A stretch of 64,000 nucleotides of DNA from JASSUD01 sp031963415 (GTDB lineage: Bacteria; Pseudomonadota; Gammaproteobacteria; Burkholderiales; Burkholderiaceae), in NCBI GenBank assembly GCA_031963415.1, contig JASSUI010000001.1, positions 1,674,001 through 1,738,000 on the forward strand. Reading direction: 5' to 3'. Below, piece after piece: positions 1-8,662 of this stretch (position 1 is the first letter of the stretch; each line of letters begins with the position of its first letter). The translations under genes and the position numbers were made by a program. A model generated the notes under the pieces. It was not told the origin of the DNA. It worked only from the letters and a program-made list of their open reading frames with translations, and made no database searches.

Positions 1-1257
1 ACTGCCCGATAACAATCGCTCGATCACTTTAAATAACACGTTGTGCCGACTTTGATTGGCATAGACCTGCTCTCCTGTTTGCGCTTGCAGTCGAGGAATA
101 TCATTTATCCGAACGACTGTCCCTTGAATAAAGTGCGAAAGGCAAGCTGTGTGGCTTTGGGGAGTTAATGGAATAGGGATGATGCCGTGTCGACGTTTCA
201 AATGCTCTTCTCGAATTTGCAGAAAAGCCATTTCTGTCAGCACATGATGGAAGTTGGCTTGCCCTTCAGAAAAATTTCTGACGACTTCACGAATGGCCGA
301 CGCATGTGCTTGTGCGCTGTTGGCGTGATAAGTGGCGAGATCTGTGACATAGGCAACTCGCAGTGCTTGGCAGAATTTTTGGTAGTCTGGCCATTTCAAG
401 TAGTTGCCTAATACTTCGGAGCAGCACACGACTACTTTATCAACGGGCGTCACGTCATCAATTAGTTGAGCGGGCAGCAGGCAAAGCTGGCTGGTTAAGA
501 TATCTTCTAGCCTACCGTCGTGCTTTTGTTCTGACTGTAACGCTGAATAAGGTTGCCCGAGTGGCGTTTGGTCTGAATAGAGGTTGACCCAAAGTTGGGA
601 TAGCTTTTTGATGAAATACCTTGCTGTATCCGCTTCGGCCCGCCCGTAAGCCGGATTGTTGTGTGCGTATACCAGAAACAAACTGGGCTTATTGGGTGTC
701 CTCAACGCGGCCAGCATGGAAAGCGCCCTTTCAAACAGATCGTCTAATAGCGCGCTTTTTTCCTGAATAGAGGAAGCCACGGAAGGTCTCTGTACAGACA
801 GCGCTGCCTGAAGCCAATTGAGTTGAGTAGAAGGCGCAACCGCTTTGCGCCCTTGATAAGCTTGCGTATTTTTCTCTTGCGCGTAGTGGAATTGCTTGTA
901 CTGGCGCTCGATTTTTTCAAGCAAAGCTTGGCTCTCAGCATGATCTGGCTTTAGCTCGCAGGCTTGCTGTCCATATTTTTGTGCTTGCTGATAGGCTTCT
1001 TCCGCATCAACGTCATGACTCAATTTTTCCAGCAGGCCAGCATAGTCGCAATGAATTCGAGCAAGCGTCCGGCTGACATCGACTTTAACTGAATTGATAC
1101 GGTATGCTTGATCGGCAGCATTCAGCGCGTAAATATAACTTGCTTGTGCCATACTCAGATTACCTTGCCTTTGATAATCAAGCGCCTCTTCGTGATAACC
1201 GCGAGCAGAAATTAAAGTGAGTGTCGTGCTCCCAATTAAGCCGCCTATTTTGTGCAT
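1..1257 (-). CDS. TPR protein with TIR/SEFIR-like segment (C-terminus beyond window)
   Basis: The reading frame opens at an ATG at 1257 and stays open to the window edge, about 419 codons without a stop, so the protein continues to the left. Residues about 1-20 are weakly hydrophobic. Residues about 20-115 look like helical TPR-type repeats rich in A, Y and Q (AEEAYQQAQKYGQQACELKP). A segment from about residue 185 starts with SLFLVYAHNNPAYGRAEAD and later has DKVVVCCSEVLGNY, which resembles the first strands of TIR or SEFIR folds. TIR/SEFIR plus TPR architectures are known in bacterial signalling and antiphage proteins and in some symbiont effectors; the assignment here is by eye. The 1644-2378 gene lies upstream on the same strand, but a 386-base gap argues against one operon. 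The function is unknown. Confidence 0.6.
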   Translation of the reverse strand, partial: MHKIGGLIGSTTLTLISARGYHEEALDYQRQGNLSMAQASYIYALNAADQAYRINSVKVDVSRTLARIHCDYAGLLEKLSHDVDAEEAYQQAQKYGQQACELKPDHAESQALLEKIERQYKQFHYAQEKNTQAYQGRKAVAPSTQLNWLQAALSVQRPSVASSIQEKSALLDDLFERALSMLAALRTPNKPSLFLVYAHNNPAYGRAEADTARYFIKKLSQLWVNLYSDQTPLGQPYSALQSEQKHDGRLEDILTSQLCLLPAQLIDDVTPVDKVVVCCSEVLGNYLKWPDYQKFCQALRVAYVTDLATYHANSAQAHASAIREVVRNFSEGQANFHHVLTEMAFLQIREEHLKRRHGIIPIPLTPQSHTACLSHFIQGTVVRINDIPRLQAQTGEQVYANQSRHNVLFKVIERLLSGS

Positions 1258-1387
1258 TTTTTTCTTCTTCGCGAAACGTGATTTTTAACGCTGGGCCAGC
1301 GCATAAGTCGAAAACGTATTGCTCATGCTGAAGCCCAGTCCATCGATTTAAGCGGCGCATCATAAAAAGAAAGGGGAGCAACGAAAA

Positions 1388-1404
1388 CTAGGGGTTATCC
1401 CTAG
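1388..1404. promoter_or_regulatory. Perfect inverted repeat upstream of the TPR/TIR-like gene
   Basis: CTAGGG and CCCTAG flank a 5-base centre, 131 bases upstream of the start at 1257. The 7+3+7 layout and position suit an operator for a dimeric regulator. Which protein binds is not known. The remaining sequence from 1405 to 1643 shows nothing I can support. Confidence 0.3.
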
Positions 1405-1643
1405 AATCTTTAAGAGGGGATGATGATTGCTGGCGCGCGGTCAAAATTACGAAACGATCTTGCAAGAAGACCTCGAAGATTATCAGACGCACTAAGTAAC
1501 ACACCAAACAAAAGAAAAAAATGAAAGAAAGGTGAACAGGCATATCGTTAAGTATGAGCTTGATCGATACAATCTGCCGTAGATAAATGTTTTAGATCGC
1601 TTGGTATGCTTTGATCGCCCATTGATTTTGGGTCTTTATCCTC

Positions 1644-2378
1644 TTATAGCTTATTTTTTTCAGAAAATTTGGCATCTCTAGCTGCTGAGCGGCCACCCAA
1701 CTCTGGCACTGACTGATCTTTCCAAAAAGGCTCAAGGCTTTGCCGCAAATAGCCTAAAAAGCGTGTTGCTACTTGCACAAGTTTTTGCAGAAATTCAGAT
1801 AGAGGCGGGGATGAATGAATTGGGCAACTGGCATGGGTGTTAGCTGAACAATTCACCTCAGACAATGTACGAAAAGTCTCTTCACATCGTTTGTCTGCTT
1901 GCCTTAATTGTCGTTGCCATTCACGCTGCGATTCACTGGGCAAGGAGCGGATATATTCATGCACCATCCCATCAATTTTTACCTGTGGCTTAAAATTTTC
2001 TAGCTGTGCTAGAGCAGTACGCCAGACTTCTATCTGCTGTGTTCCCATTGCGTGGTAAAACGCAGTGAGCCTTTCTATATATTCGTTGAATTTTTCTATC
2101 TGTGCGGTACGTGCTTCCTGATTACTGTATACCGCTTGCCCCTCGTAGCTCACTTTGACTGAACGAAATGAAGATTTTTCGTTAGGCAAAATATCGTGAT
2201 ATTTTTTGAAATGGCCTTGCTTAACTTGATAAGAAACCATGCTTTTTAAAAGAGCTTCTAAATGTATGAGTAGACCATTAGTTGCATTGCGTAGATCAAA
2301 AAGAGGGTTGCAGGTATTTTCCTTAGCTATATTGACCTGCTCCCCGAAATTAGCCGCGTAAGAGAGTAGGCTCTGCAA
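1644..2378 (-). CDS. Hypothetical protein, 244 aa or shorter
   Basis: I do not recognise this protein. It is mostly polar and helical, with heptad-like stretches (for example ARTAQIEKFNEYIERL near residues 90-105), no signal peptide and no membrane segment. It has a lone cysteine cluster near residues 175-190 (CSANTHASC) and a basic, serine-rich tail. The only start that gives the full length is a TTG at 2378 with no clear ribosome-binding site. Internal ATGs near residues 46 and 110 are alternatives, so the 5' end is uncertain. It precedes the TPR/TIR-like gene on the same strand. Codon use resembles the neighbouring genes, so it is probably real but may be a lineage-specific gene. Confidence 0.5.
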   Translation of the reverse strand: MQSLLSYAANFGEQVNIAKENTCNPLFDLRNATNGLLIHLEALLKSMVSYQVKQGHFKKYHDILPNEKSSFRSVKVSYEGQAVYSNQEARTAQIEKFNEYIERLTAFYHAMGTQQIEVWRTALAQLENFKPQVKIDGMVHEYIRSLPSESQREWQRQLRQADKRCEETFRTLSEVNCSANTHASCPIHSSPPLSEFLQKLVQVATRFLGYLRQSLEPFWKDQSVPELGGRSAARDAKFSEKNKL

Positions 2379-2427
2379 TTTAAATGAGAGGAAAAGGGGA
2401 GGGGAGAAGCTAGGAGCGGTTACTCAA

Positions 2428-2603
2428 AGCCTGTTTACGGTCTTTCAAAAGAAGTGGTATTAGGGAAAGTGGCACGTCTGTTAGGGTTCTCGCGTTACTT
2501 CAGCCTACAATTTTTAATGTTCGTAGGCTGCAGTGAAAAAAGAACCCCAACATCACTTCCGAAAGCCTCGCAAATTTTTTTTTGAGATCATGAATAGGTT
2601 CTA
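2428..2603. repeat. Dispersed hairpin repeat, family A (copy 1)
   Basis: This copy sits between clpA and the hypothetical gene. It has outer inverted ends (AGCCTGTTT at the left, AATAGGTTCT at the right) and an inner hairpin CAGCCTAC/GTAGGCTG, followed by AACCCCAACAT. The AACCCCAACAT segment recurs in the copies near 15.4, 44.2 and 51.8 kb. It is noncoding. Confidence 0.5.
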
Positions 2604-2622
2604 AAAGGTAACAGCAAATCCG

Positions 2623-4923
2623 TTACTCAATTTCAGCCGCTTCGAGATCTTGCTTGTGTGATGGGGTTTGTTCATCGAACACAAGTCGTATTTCATTTTT
2701 TGCATCGATATCTACCGTGACATGCCCACCGTTGACTAATTTACCGAAGATCAACTCATCTGCCAGCGCGCGCAAAATGGTGTTTTTAATTAGCCGCGGC
2801 ATCGAGCGCGCACCCATTAATGGATCAAAGCCATGTTCTGCAAGAAATTCACGCAAAGCTTTGGTAAATACAACATCGACTTTTTTCGCATGCAGTTGAT
2901 GTTCAAGGTCAATAAGATGTTTATCAGCCACACGTATGATGATTTCTTTATCAAGCGGCTGGAAGGCGATGATGGCATCGAGTCGGTTGCGAAACTCTGG
3001 CGTGAAAGTGCGTTTGATGTCGACCATTTCATCGCCGGCCTCGTGGTTTAGGCTAAAGCCGATCTTAGTTTTCTGCATCGCTTCTGCGCCGGCATTGGTC
3101 GTCATGATCACGATCACGTTACAGAAATCAACTTTGCGCCCGTGACTATCAGTTAGCGTGCCATGATCCATCACTTGTAATAGCACGTTATAGATATCAG
3201 GGTGAGCTTTCTCGATTTCATCAAGAAGCAGTACGCAATGCGGTTTCTTTCTGATTTCTTCGGTTAACAGGCCGCCTTCTTCTGATCTAACATAACCTGG
3301 AGGGGCACCGATGAGTCGGCTAATTGAATGCGGCTCTCTGTACTCTGACATATCGAAACGCACAAGTTCAATGCCGAGCATAAAGGCTAGCTGACGGGCA
3401 ACTTCAGTTTTGCCAACGCCGGTTGGGCCTGAAAATAAGAATGAGCCAATTGGTTTGTCTGTTCTGCCAATACCCGCACGTGCTAATTTGATAGCGACAG
3501 TCAGTGCTTCGATAGCGGGATTTTGTCCAAATACAATGTTTTTAAGATCCCGCTCTAACGTTTGCAGTTTGCTGCGGTCATCTTGCGAAATGCTTTGTGC
3601 CGGAACACGTGCCATTTTGGCGACGGTCTCTTCAACCTCAGCTTTACCAATTGTCTTTTTCTGTTTTGATTTGGGTAGCACACGTTGCGCAGCGCCTGCT
3701 TCGTCAAGGACGTCAATGGCTGAGTCAGGCAAATGGCGCCCAGTAATAAAGCGCTTCGCTAACTCCACCGCGGCAGATATTGCGTCACGTGTGAATTTAA
3801 CGCCATGATGCTCTTCAAAGCGAGATTTCAGGCCGCGTAGAATCGCAATCGTTTGCTGGATAGTCGGTTCATTGACATCGATCTTTTGAAAGCGACGTGA
3901 TAGCGCCGGGTCTTTTTCAAAGGTACTCCGAAATTCACTAAAGGTCGTAGCGCCAATGCATTTCAATTGACCTGAAGACAGTGCTGGTTTCAGTAAATTA
4001 GACGCGTCTAATGCACCACCAGAAGCTGCGCCTGCACCAATGAGCGTATGAATTTCATCAATAAAGAGGATCGCATTAGGCTGTTCTTTAAGCTCTCTGA
4101 GGACAGTCTTAAGACGTTGCTCAAAGTCGCCTCGGTATTTTGTACCCGCTAAAAGTGCGCCCATATCAAGCGAGTAGACGGTGGCATTAGCAAGAATCTC
4201 AGGTACTTCACCACGCGTCACGCGCCACGCGAAACCTTCTGCAATGGCTGTTTTACCCACACCTGCTTCACCGATAAGTAATGGATTGTTTTTGCGCCGC
4301 CGGCATAACACTTGGACGACACGTTCAACCTCATGTTCGCGGCCGATAAGTGGATCAATCAGCCCGTCTTTGGCAAGCTGATTTAAATTTTGAGCAAAGC
4401 TATTAAGCGACATTTCTTTTGATGAAGAAGAGCTGGCTTCACTCTCGCTATTCGCTTCATGAGATTTAGAGGCAGAGCCCTCGTCAGCTTTGGTAATCCC
4501 ATGTGAGATAAAGTTGACGATATTTAAACGACTGATGCCTTGCTGCTGTAAGTAATAAACAGCGTGCGAGTCTTTTTCGGCAAAAATAGCGACCAGCACA
4601 TTGGCTCCCGTCACTTCTTTCTTACCATTTGACGACGCCTGCACGTGCATAATCGCACGCTGTATCACGCGTTGAAAACCGAGGGTCGGCTGCGTATCGA
4701 CTTCGTTAGAGCCGAGTACGGTTGGTGTATGGTCTTGAATGAATTGACGTAAGTTTTGTCGAAGATCTTCAAGGTTTGCCGAACAGGCGCGTAATGCTTC
4801 AGCGGCTGTTGGATTGTCAAGAAGCGCTAATAATAAATGCTCAACCGTAATAAATTCGTGCCGAGCTTGGCGCGCTTCCATAAAAGCCATATGCAGGCTA
4901 ACTTCTAGTTCTTGGGCAATCAT
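2623..4923 (-). CDS. clpA: ATP-dependent Clp protease ATP-binding subunit ClpA
   Basis: ClpA is the AAA+ unfoldase that forms rings with ClpP in the cytoplasm and unfolds substrates, including N-degron proteins delivered by ClpS. The N-terminal Clp repeat domain spans about residues 1-145. The first AAA module has Walker A GEAGVGKTAIAEG and Walker B ILFIDEIHTLIG. The second has GPTGVGKTEVARQ and VLLLDEIEKAHPD, followed by the C-terminal ClpB-type small domain. At 766 residues it has the usual length. I chose the ATG at 4923 because GGAGGAAGC lies just upstream; it overlaps the clpS stop (ATGA). A GTG 18 bases further upstream is less likely. clpS and clpA are translationally coupled. No clpP is in the window. 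Confidence 0.97.
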   Translation of the reverse strand: MIAQELEVSLHMAFMEARQARHEFITVEHLLLALLDNPTAAEALRACSANLEDLRQNLRQFIQDHTPTVLGSNEVDTQPTLGFQRVIQRAIMHVQASSNGKKEVTGANVLVAIFAEKDSHAVYYLQQQGISRLNIVNFISHGITKADEGSASKSHEANSESEASSSSSKEMSLNSFAQNLNQLAKDGLIDPLIGREHEVERVVQVLCRRRKNNPLLIGEAGVGKTAIAEGFAWRVTRGEVPEILANATVYSLDMGALLAGTKYRGDFEQRLKTVLRELKEQPNAILFIDEIHTLIGAGAASGGALDASNLLKPALSSGQLKCIGATTFSEFRSTFEKDPALSRRFQKIDVNEPTIQQTIAILRGLKSRFEEHHGVKFTRDAISAAVELAKRFITGRHLPDSAIDVLDEAGAAQRVLPKSKQKKTIGKAEVEETVAKMARVPAQSISQDDRSKLQTLERDLKNIVFGQNPAIEALTVAIKLARAGIGRTDKPIGSFLFSGPTGVGKTEVARQLAFMLGIELVRFDMSEYREPHSISRLIGAPPGYVRSEEGGLLTEEIRKKPHCVLLLDEIEKAHPDIYNVLLQVMDHGTLTDSHGRKVDFCNVIVIMTTNAGAEAMQKTKIGFSLNHEAGDEMVDIKRTFTPEFRNRLDAIIAFQPLDKEIIIRVADKHLIDLEHQLHAKKVDVVFTKALREFLAEHGFDPLMGARSMPRLIKNTILRALADELIFGKLVNGGHVTVDIDAKNEIRLVFDEQTPSHKQDLEAAEIE

Positions 4924-5234
4924 GCTTCCTCCATCACGCACTGCAACGGATGTCCAGCCTGTCGCGCGTGTTTGATGACTTGTTCTGTTTTAGTCATCGC
5001 AATATCACGCGTATAAATTCCACAGACTCCCTTTCCCTCAAGATGCACTCTCAACATAATTTGCATCGCGGTTGTGTGATCTTTATTGAAATATTGTTGT
5101 AGCAGCATGACAACGAAGTCCATCGGTGTAAAGTCGTCATTCAATAAGATCACTTTATACATAGATGGCGGTTTTGTCGCATGCTTTTGCCGCTCTATAA
5201 CAGCGTTTTCGTTTGGTTCTGGAAAAATCGCCAT
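4920..5234 (-). CDS. clpS: ATP-dependent Clp protease adaptor ClpS
   Basis: ClpS binds N-degron substrates and the ClpA N-domain and hands the substrates to ClpAP. This 104-residue protein has the family signature: PSMYKVILLNDDFTPMDFVV, containing the conserved N-D-D and the pocket region, and a C-terminal half ending LQCVMEEA. The N-terminal 20 residues are the expected flexible, charged tail. The stop codon overlaps the clpA start, as in most beta- and gammaproteobacteria. The start ATG at 5234 faces the cold-shock gene, so the 415-base gap holds promoters in both directions. Confidence 0.96.
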   Translation of the reverse strand: MAIFPEPNENAVIERQKHATKPPSMYKVILLNDDFTPMDFVVMLLQQYFNKDHTTAMQIMLRVHLEGKGVCGIYTRDIAMTKTEQVIKHARQAGHPLQCVMEEA

Positions 5235-5484
5235 ATGCTCATTCTAAACAACTAGAACGTGGGTGCAATCCCACTATAACGTCACTATCTAAGGATAATT
5301 CGTATTTCGTTACTTTTTATACAATTTTTGCAGCGAAGTGTTGTTGGCTGTTTGAATTTCAGTTTAATTATGTACTGTTTGTTACGACAAGCTTACTGTA
5401 AATTTTATCAATTTTGATTTTTTCTCTGCGTAGCGGCAAAAAAGTCTATTTAACGCAATAAATGTCACATTTTTTAAAAAATGC

Positions 5485-5513
5485 TTGACACTTGAGCGCG
5501 GAAAACGAACAAT
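5485..5513 (+). promoter_or_regulatory. Candidate sigma-70 promoter for the cold-shock gene
   Basis: A perfect TTGACA at 5485-5490 is followed after 17 bases by AACAAT (4 of 6 to the -10 consensus). Transcription from here would give a leader of about 130 bases before the ATG at 5649. Long structured leaders are typical of thermally regulated csp mRNAs. Confidence 0.45.
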
Positions 5514-5648
5514 TAAACCAGCGCTTTCTTTAACATTCGTTTTTTCAGAAAGAATGCTGGGTGAGCTTGTGGGAAGAAGCAGCGGAAGCTGCTTAACTTT
5601 TCTAATGCGCTCGTTGTCGCAAGTATCAAAAAGTACAGAGGAAGTAGT

Positions 5649-5903
5649 ATGTCAAATGCACAGGCCAGAAAAAAGGGCAAGGTCAAGTGGTTTAATGCAA
5701 GTAAAGGCTATGGCTTTATTACCCCGGATGACAGTAGTGAAGGGATGACAGAGCTGTTCGCGCACTATACTGCCATTAAAATGTCAGGATATAAGGTTCT
5801 TGAAGAAGGCCAAACAGTTTATTTTAATGTTGAGCGCGGAGCTAAAGGCTTACAAGCTACCGAGATTAAGGGAGAGGAAGAAGAGATGATGGCTTCTTCT
5901 TAA
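5649..5903 (+). CDS. Cold-shock domain protein (CspD-like)
   Basis: This small nucleic-acid-binding protein has a single cold-shock domain, predicted to bind single-stranded RNA or DNA as a chaperone or translation modulator. It has 84 residues: the RNP1 motif is KGYGFI inside KGKVKWFNASKGYGFI, and the RNP2 position reads ELFAHYTAI, where DVFVHFSAI is usual, so two aromatic/acid positions are altered. The acidic tail GEEEEMMASS is an extension beyond the standard 67-70 residue Csp. GAGGAAG precedes the ATG. In Burkholderia a csp gene lies at the same place between clpS and icd. A strong terminator follows. Confidence 0.93.
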   Translation: MSNAQARKKGKVKWFNASKGYGFITPDDSSEGMTELFAHYTAIKMSGYKVLEEGQTVYFNVERGAKGLQATEIKGEEEEMMASS

Positions 5904-5940
5904 TCAGAATAAGAAAATAATTTTAGTAGATTTAAAAAAA

Positions 5941-5962
5941 CCCAGCATATGCTGGGTTTTTT
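5941..5962 (+). terminator. Rho-independent terminator of the cold-shock gene
   Basis: An 8-bp perfect stem (CCCAGCAT/ATGCTGGG) is followed by six T residues and preceded by a run of A. It ends the csp transcript 38 bases after the stop codon and, because of the A run, could also work on the other strand for icd. Confidence 0.9.
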
Positions 5963-6084
5963 GTTGCAGTGAATTATTTGTTTAAATTTAAAAATGCGTA
6001 GCAGAGTAAATGAGCGTTTTATTTTTGAGAAATAAAATAAAAGATAAGTGCTCAAAAATCTGCTGCGCAATGCATTAATAATAA

Positions 6085-7341
6085 TTAATGCATATTTTCA
6101 ATTAATACCTGACCAAAACCTGAACAGGAGACTTGTGTAGCGCCTTCCATTAAACGGGCAAAATCATAAGTCACGCGTTTTTGCAGGATTGATTTTTCCA
6201 TCGCTGAAATAATCACATCCGCCGCTTCAGTCCAGCCAAGATGGCGCAGCATCATTTCAGCTGACAGAATCTCTGAGCTAGGATTGACGTAGTCTTTACC
6301 CGCATATTTAGGTGCGCTGCCGTGCGTAGCTTCAAACAACGCAACGGAATCAGAAAGATTGGCACCTGGCGCAATACCAATACCGCCAACCTGAGCTGCG
6401 AGCGCGTCTGAAATGTAGTCGCCATTTAAATTGAGCGTAGCAATCACATCATAGTCGCTTGGGCGCAGTAGGATCTGCTGTAAGAAGGCATCGGCAATCG
6501 AGTCTTTGATCACAATTTCACCGCCGGTTTTGGGATTCGTGAATTTCATCCAAGGCCCACCATCGATCAGTTGCGCGCCAAATTCTTTTTGCGCAAGCTC
6601 ATAACCCCATTGACGGAACCCACCCTCGGTATATTTCATGATGTTGCCTTTGTGAACCAGCGTCACGGATGCACGATTATTATCAATCGCATAATGAATC
6701 GCTTGACGCACTAAGCGTTCAGTTCCTTCGCGTGATACGGGCTTAATGCCGATACCAGCAGAGTCAGGGAAGCGGATGCTCTTCACCCCCATTTCTTCTT
6801 GCAAGAACTTGATCACTTTTTTAGCCTCAGTAGACTGGGCTTCCCACTCAATACCGGCATAAATGTCTTCAGAATTTTCGCGGAAAATAACCATGTCGAT
6901 TTTCTCTGGCTCGCGAACTGGAGAGGGAACTCCATTGAAATAACGAACCGGACGCAGGCAAATATAAAGGTCAAGAACTTGCCGCAGCGTAACATTGAGT
7001 GAGCGAATGCCGCCTCCAACAGGCGTGGTCAATGGTCCTTTAATAGCCACAACGTATTCTTTCAGCGCCTCCAGCGTTTCTTGCGGGACCCAAGCATTAG
7101 GGCCGTAGAGTTGGACGGCTTTTTCGCCTATATAAACTTCCATCCAATGGATTTTTTTGCGCGCGCCGTATGCTTTGTTAACGGCTGCATCGACTACTTT
7201 GATCATCACAGGCGTGATATCAACACCGGTGCCATCGCCTTCGATGTACGGAATGATTGGCTGATCAGGGACATTAAGCGATAAATCTTCGTTGACTGTG
7301 ATCTTTTCACCGCTTGGAACTTTGATATGTTGATATTGCAT
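6085..7341 (-). CDS. icd: NADP-dependent isocitrate dehydrogenase
   Basis: This TCA-cycle enzyme oxidises isocitrate to 2-oxoglutarate and CO2, making NADPH. The 418-residue length is standard for the E. coli-type homodimer. Visible motifs are GPLTTPVGGGIRSLN (with the serine phosphorylated by AceK in E. coli), FRENSEDIYAGIEW, the lysine region LVHKGNIMKYTEG, the metal-binding LNLNGDYISDAL and the coenzyme region EATHGSAPKYAGKD. The start ATG at 7341 follows a plausible AACGGGG site. It is monocistronic, convergent with csp. A complete icd fits an organism that still runs oxidative metabolism. Confidence 0.97.
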   Translation of the reverse strand: MQYQHIKVPSGEKITVNEDLSLNVPDQPIIPYIEGDGTGVDITPVMIKVVDAAVNKAYGARKKIHWMEVYIGEKAVQLYGPNAWVPQETLEALKEYVVAIKGPLTTPVGGGIRSLNVTLRQVLDLYICLRPVRYFNGVPSPVREPEKIDMVIFRENSEDIYAGIEWEAQSTEAKKVIKFLQEEMGVKSIRFPDSAGIGIKPVSREGTERLVRQAIHYAIDNNRASVTLVHKGNIMKYTEGGFRQWGYELAQKEFGAQLIDGGPWMKFTNPKTGGEIVIKDSIADAFLQQILLRPSDYDVIATLNLNGDYISDALAAQVGGIGIAPGANLSDSVALFEATHGSAPKYAGKDYVNPSSEILSAEMMLRHLGWTEAADVIISAMEKSILQKRVTYDFARLMEGATQVSCSGFGQVLIENMH

Positions 7342-7372
7342 TTTTAACCCCGTTTTAACTTATTTGGCTAGG

Positions 7373-7446
7373 GAGCTGCTGCATAACCTCTGTAGCTGGC
7401 TGCCAGCAAAGGCATTTCTCGTTACAGAGGTTAGGCAGCGACTTTC
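7373..7446. repeat. Dispersed hairpin repeat, family C (copy 1)
   Basis: Imperfect terminal inverted repeats (AGCTGCTGCATAACCTCTGT and, inverted at the right end, AGTCGCTGCCTAACCTCTGT) enclose a short centre, just upstream of icd. The CATAACCTCTGT core is shared with the copy at 9416-9530. A half copy (TTTTGCAGAGGTTC) lies near 8550. Confidence 0.5.
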
Positions 7447-7496
7447 TAGCACTTAAATTCCCTGAATTCGGCAGGCTCGCATTTTAGCTTACCTGT

Positions 7497-7616
7497 TAAA
7501 GGAGCGTTGAATGAATCGGGAGTAATGAATGCCGCGGCTAGACAGCGCTGGAGTATGGCAATGAGGCCATAGTCGAATGTCCAGCCGCTCTCAGCTTATT
7601 CGGCATTGCTTCTTTA
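7497..7616. repeat. MITE-like repeat, family D (diverged copy)
   Basis: The ends are degraded versions of the family D termini: the left has GCGTTGAATGAAT and the right has CTTATTCGGCATTGCTTC. The size, about 120 bases, matches the clearer copies at 14099, 23029 and 45325. The rest of the gap up to 8074 is AT-rich with no supported gene. Confidence 0.4.
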
Positions 7617-8074
7617 AAGATCAGCTAACGTATAGCAGCACCTACTCATATTAATACTTATAAATTTCTAGTTTATTTATTCAGATTTTTGATCGGAAAA
7701 TTCATCTATTTTTAAAATATCTTAAAAAATCCATGGATATTTCCCGAATAAAAAAAAGAAGATTTTTTTTGAATTGATTAATTCTTTATCCGTTAATATT
7801 TCGCTGTTCGCAAAGCCGATGTACTTAGTGACTTGCAAGGTTTTAGTTATGCGTCGTAATTACATTCTGCGCAGGGACAGACACCGGATTTTGAGCAACT
7901 TCTTAGAATTTGTTTTTGATATTTTTAAAAATTTGTTTTTTGAAAGAAGAGCATTAATTTTCTGATAAAAGCATTGAAAGAATATTAGAACTCGACTCGA
8001 ATCATAATTTTTTAAAATGAATCAAAAATAAATTCTTGAATTAATTCATTCAATCTTCATGAGGGTAAAAAAAC

Positions 8075-8350
8075 ATGAACAAACTCCTTACGGCACTTAT
8101 CGCTGGCTTTTTTGCCACCGCTGCTTTTGCACAAATGCCTTCGTCAACAACTGCAGCACCTGAGAGCGCTACCAGCGAAGTCGCAGCTTCTTCTACAGCA
8201 GCTTCTGCCACTGCAGCTTCTAGCACAGCGACACCTGCTAAAAAGGCCGCTCACCATAAACACCATGCTAAGAAGAAAGAAAAAGCAGCTAAACAGCAAA
8301 AATCTGAAGCTGCTCAACCTTCAGCATCAGCACCTGCAGTATCCGAGTAA
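8075..8350 (+). CDS. Small secreted Ala/Lys/His-rich protein
   Basis: This 91-residue protein has a clear Sec signal peptide (MNKLLTALIAGFFATAAFAQ, cleavage after AFA). The mature part is low-complexity: an Ala/Ser/Thr-rich segment, then a strongly basic block KKAAHHKHHAKKKEKAAKQQ, then an Ala/Ser/Pro tail. The composition is like acid-shock (Asr-type) and histone-like periplasmic proteins of Burkholderia; the sequence is too simple to prove homology. GAGGG lies upstream of the ATG and a terminator follows, so it is a single-gene unit. The role could be periplasmic charge buffering or stress protection, which is inference. Confidence 0.75.
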   Translation: MNKLLTALIAGFFATAAFAQMPSSTTAAPESATSEVAASSTAASATAASSTATPAKKAAHHKHHAKKKEKAAKQQKSEAAQPSASAPAVSE

Positions 8351-8410
8351 ATACGCAGCGAGGCGATTAAATAATTATAAAAATCTCGCAATCTCAGTAG
8401 TACCGTTAAA

Positions 8411-8442
8411 AAGCGGATTGCTTTCAGCGTCCGCTTTTTTTT
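8411..8442 (+). terminator. Rho-independent terminator
   Basis: The stem AAGCGGA (8411-8417) pairs with TCCGCTT (8430-8436) and is followed by a run of eight T. It lies 60 bases after the stop of the small secreted protein. Confidence 0.8.
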
Positions 8443-8662
8443 AAAAGAATCTCCGCAAAATCCATTGCGCCGCAGGGTGATCAGCTGGGGCCTTCCTTTT
8501 TTATTAGGCACTAGTTGTACTAGTAGCAAACGTATGCCTGCCCCAACGCATTTTGCAGAGGTTCTTAAACTGCACGTCTTACGATAATTAGCTATCCTGT
8601 CGCCTTTCGTTGATTCAGCGTTTTTAACGACCCAGCGTTGCCAGTTATCAATAGAGGTTCTT

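Noticed and set aside
1420..1524. Short basic ORF (33-34 codons) after AGAGGGG
   Set aside because: A good ribosome-binding site but adjacent to the start codon, very short and of low-complexity basic composition; no homology recognised.
5485..5748. 87-codon frame overlapping the cold-shock gene start
   Set aside because: It begins at the promoter -35 box and overlaps csp in another frame; the csp frame has clear family motifs.
7774..7965. 63-codon AT-rich frame between icd and the secreted protein gene
   Set aside because: No ribosome-binding site and no recognisable sequence; typical of chance frames in AT-rich DNA.
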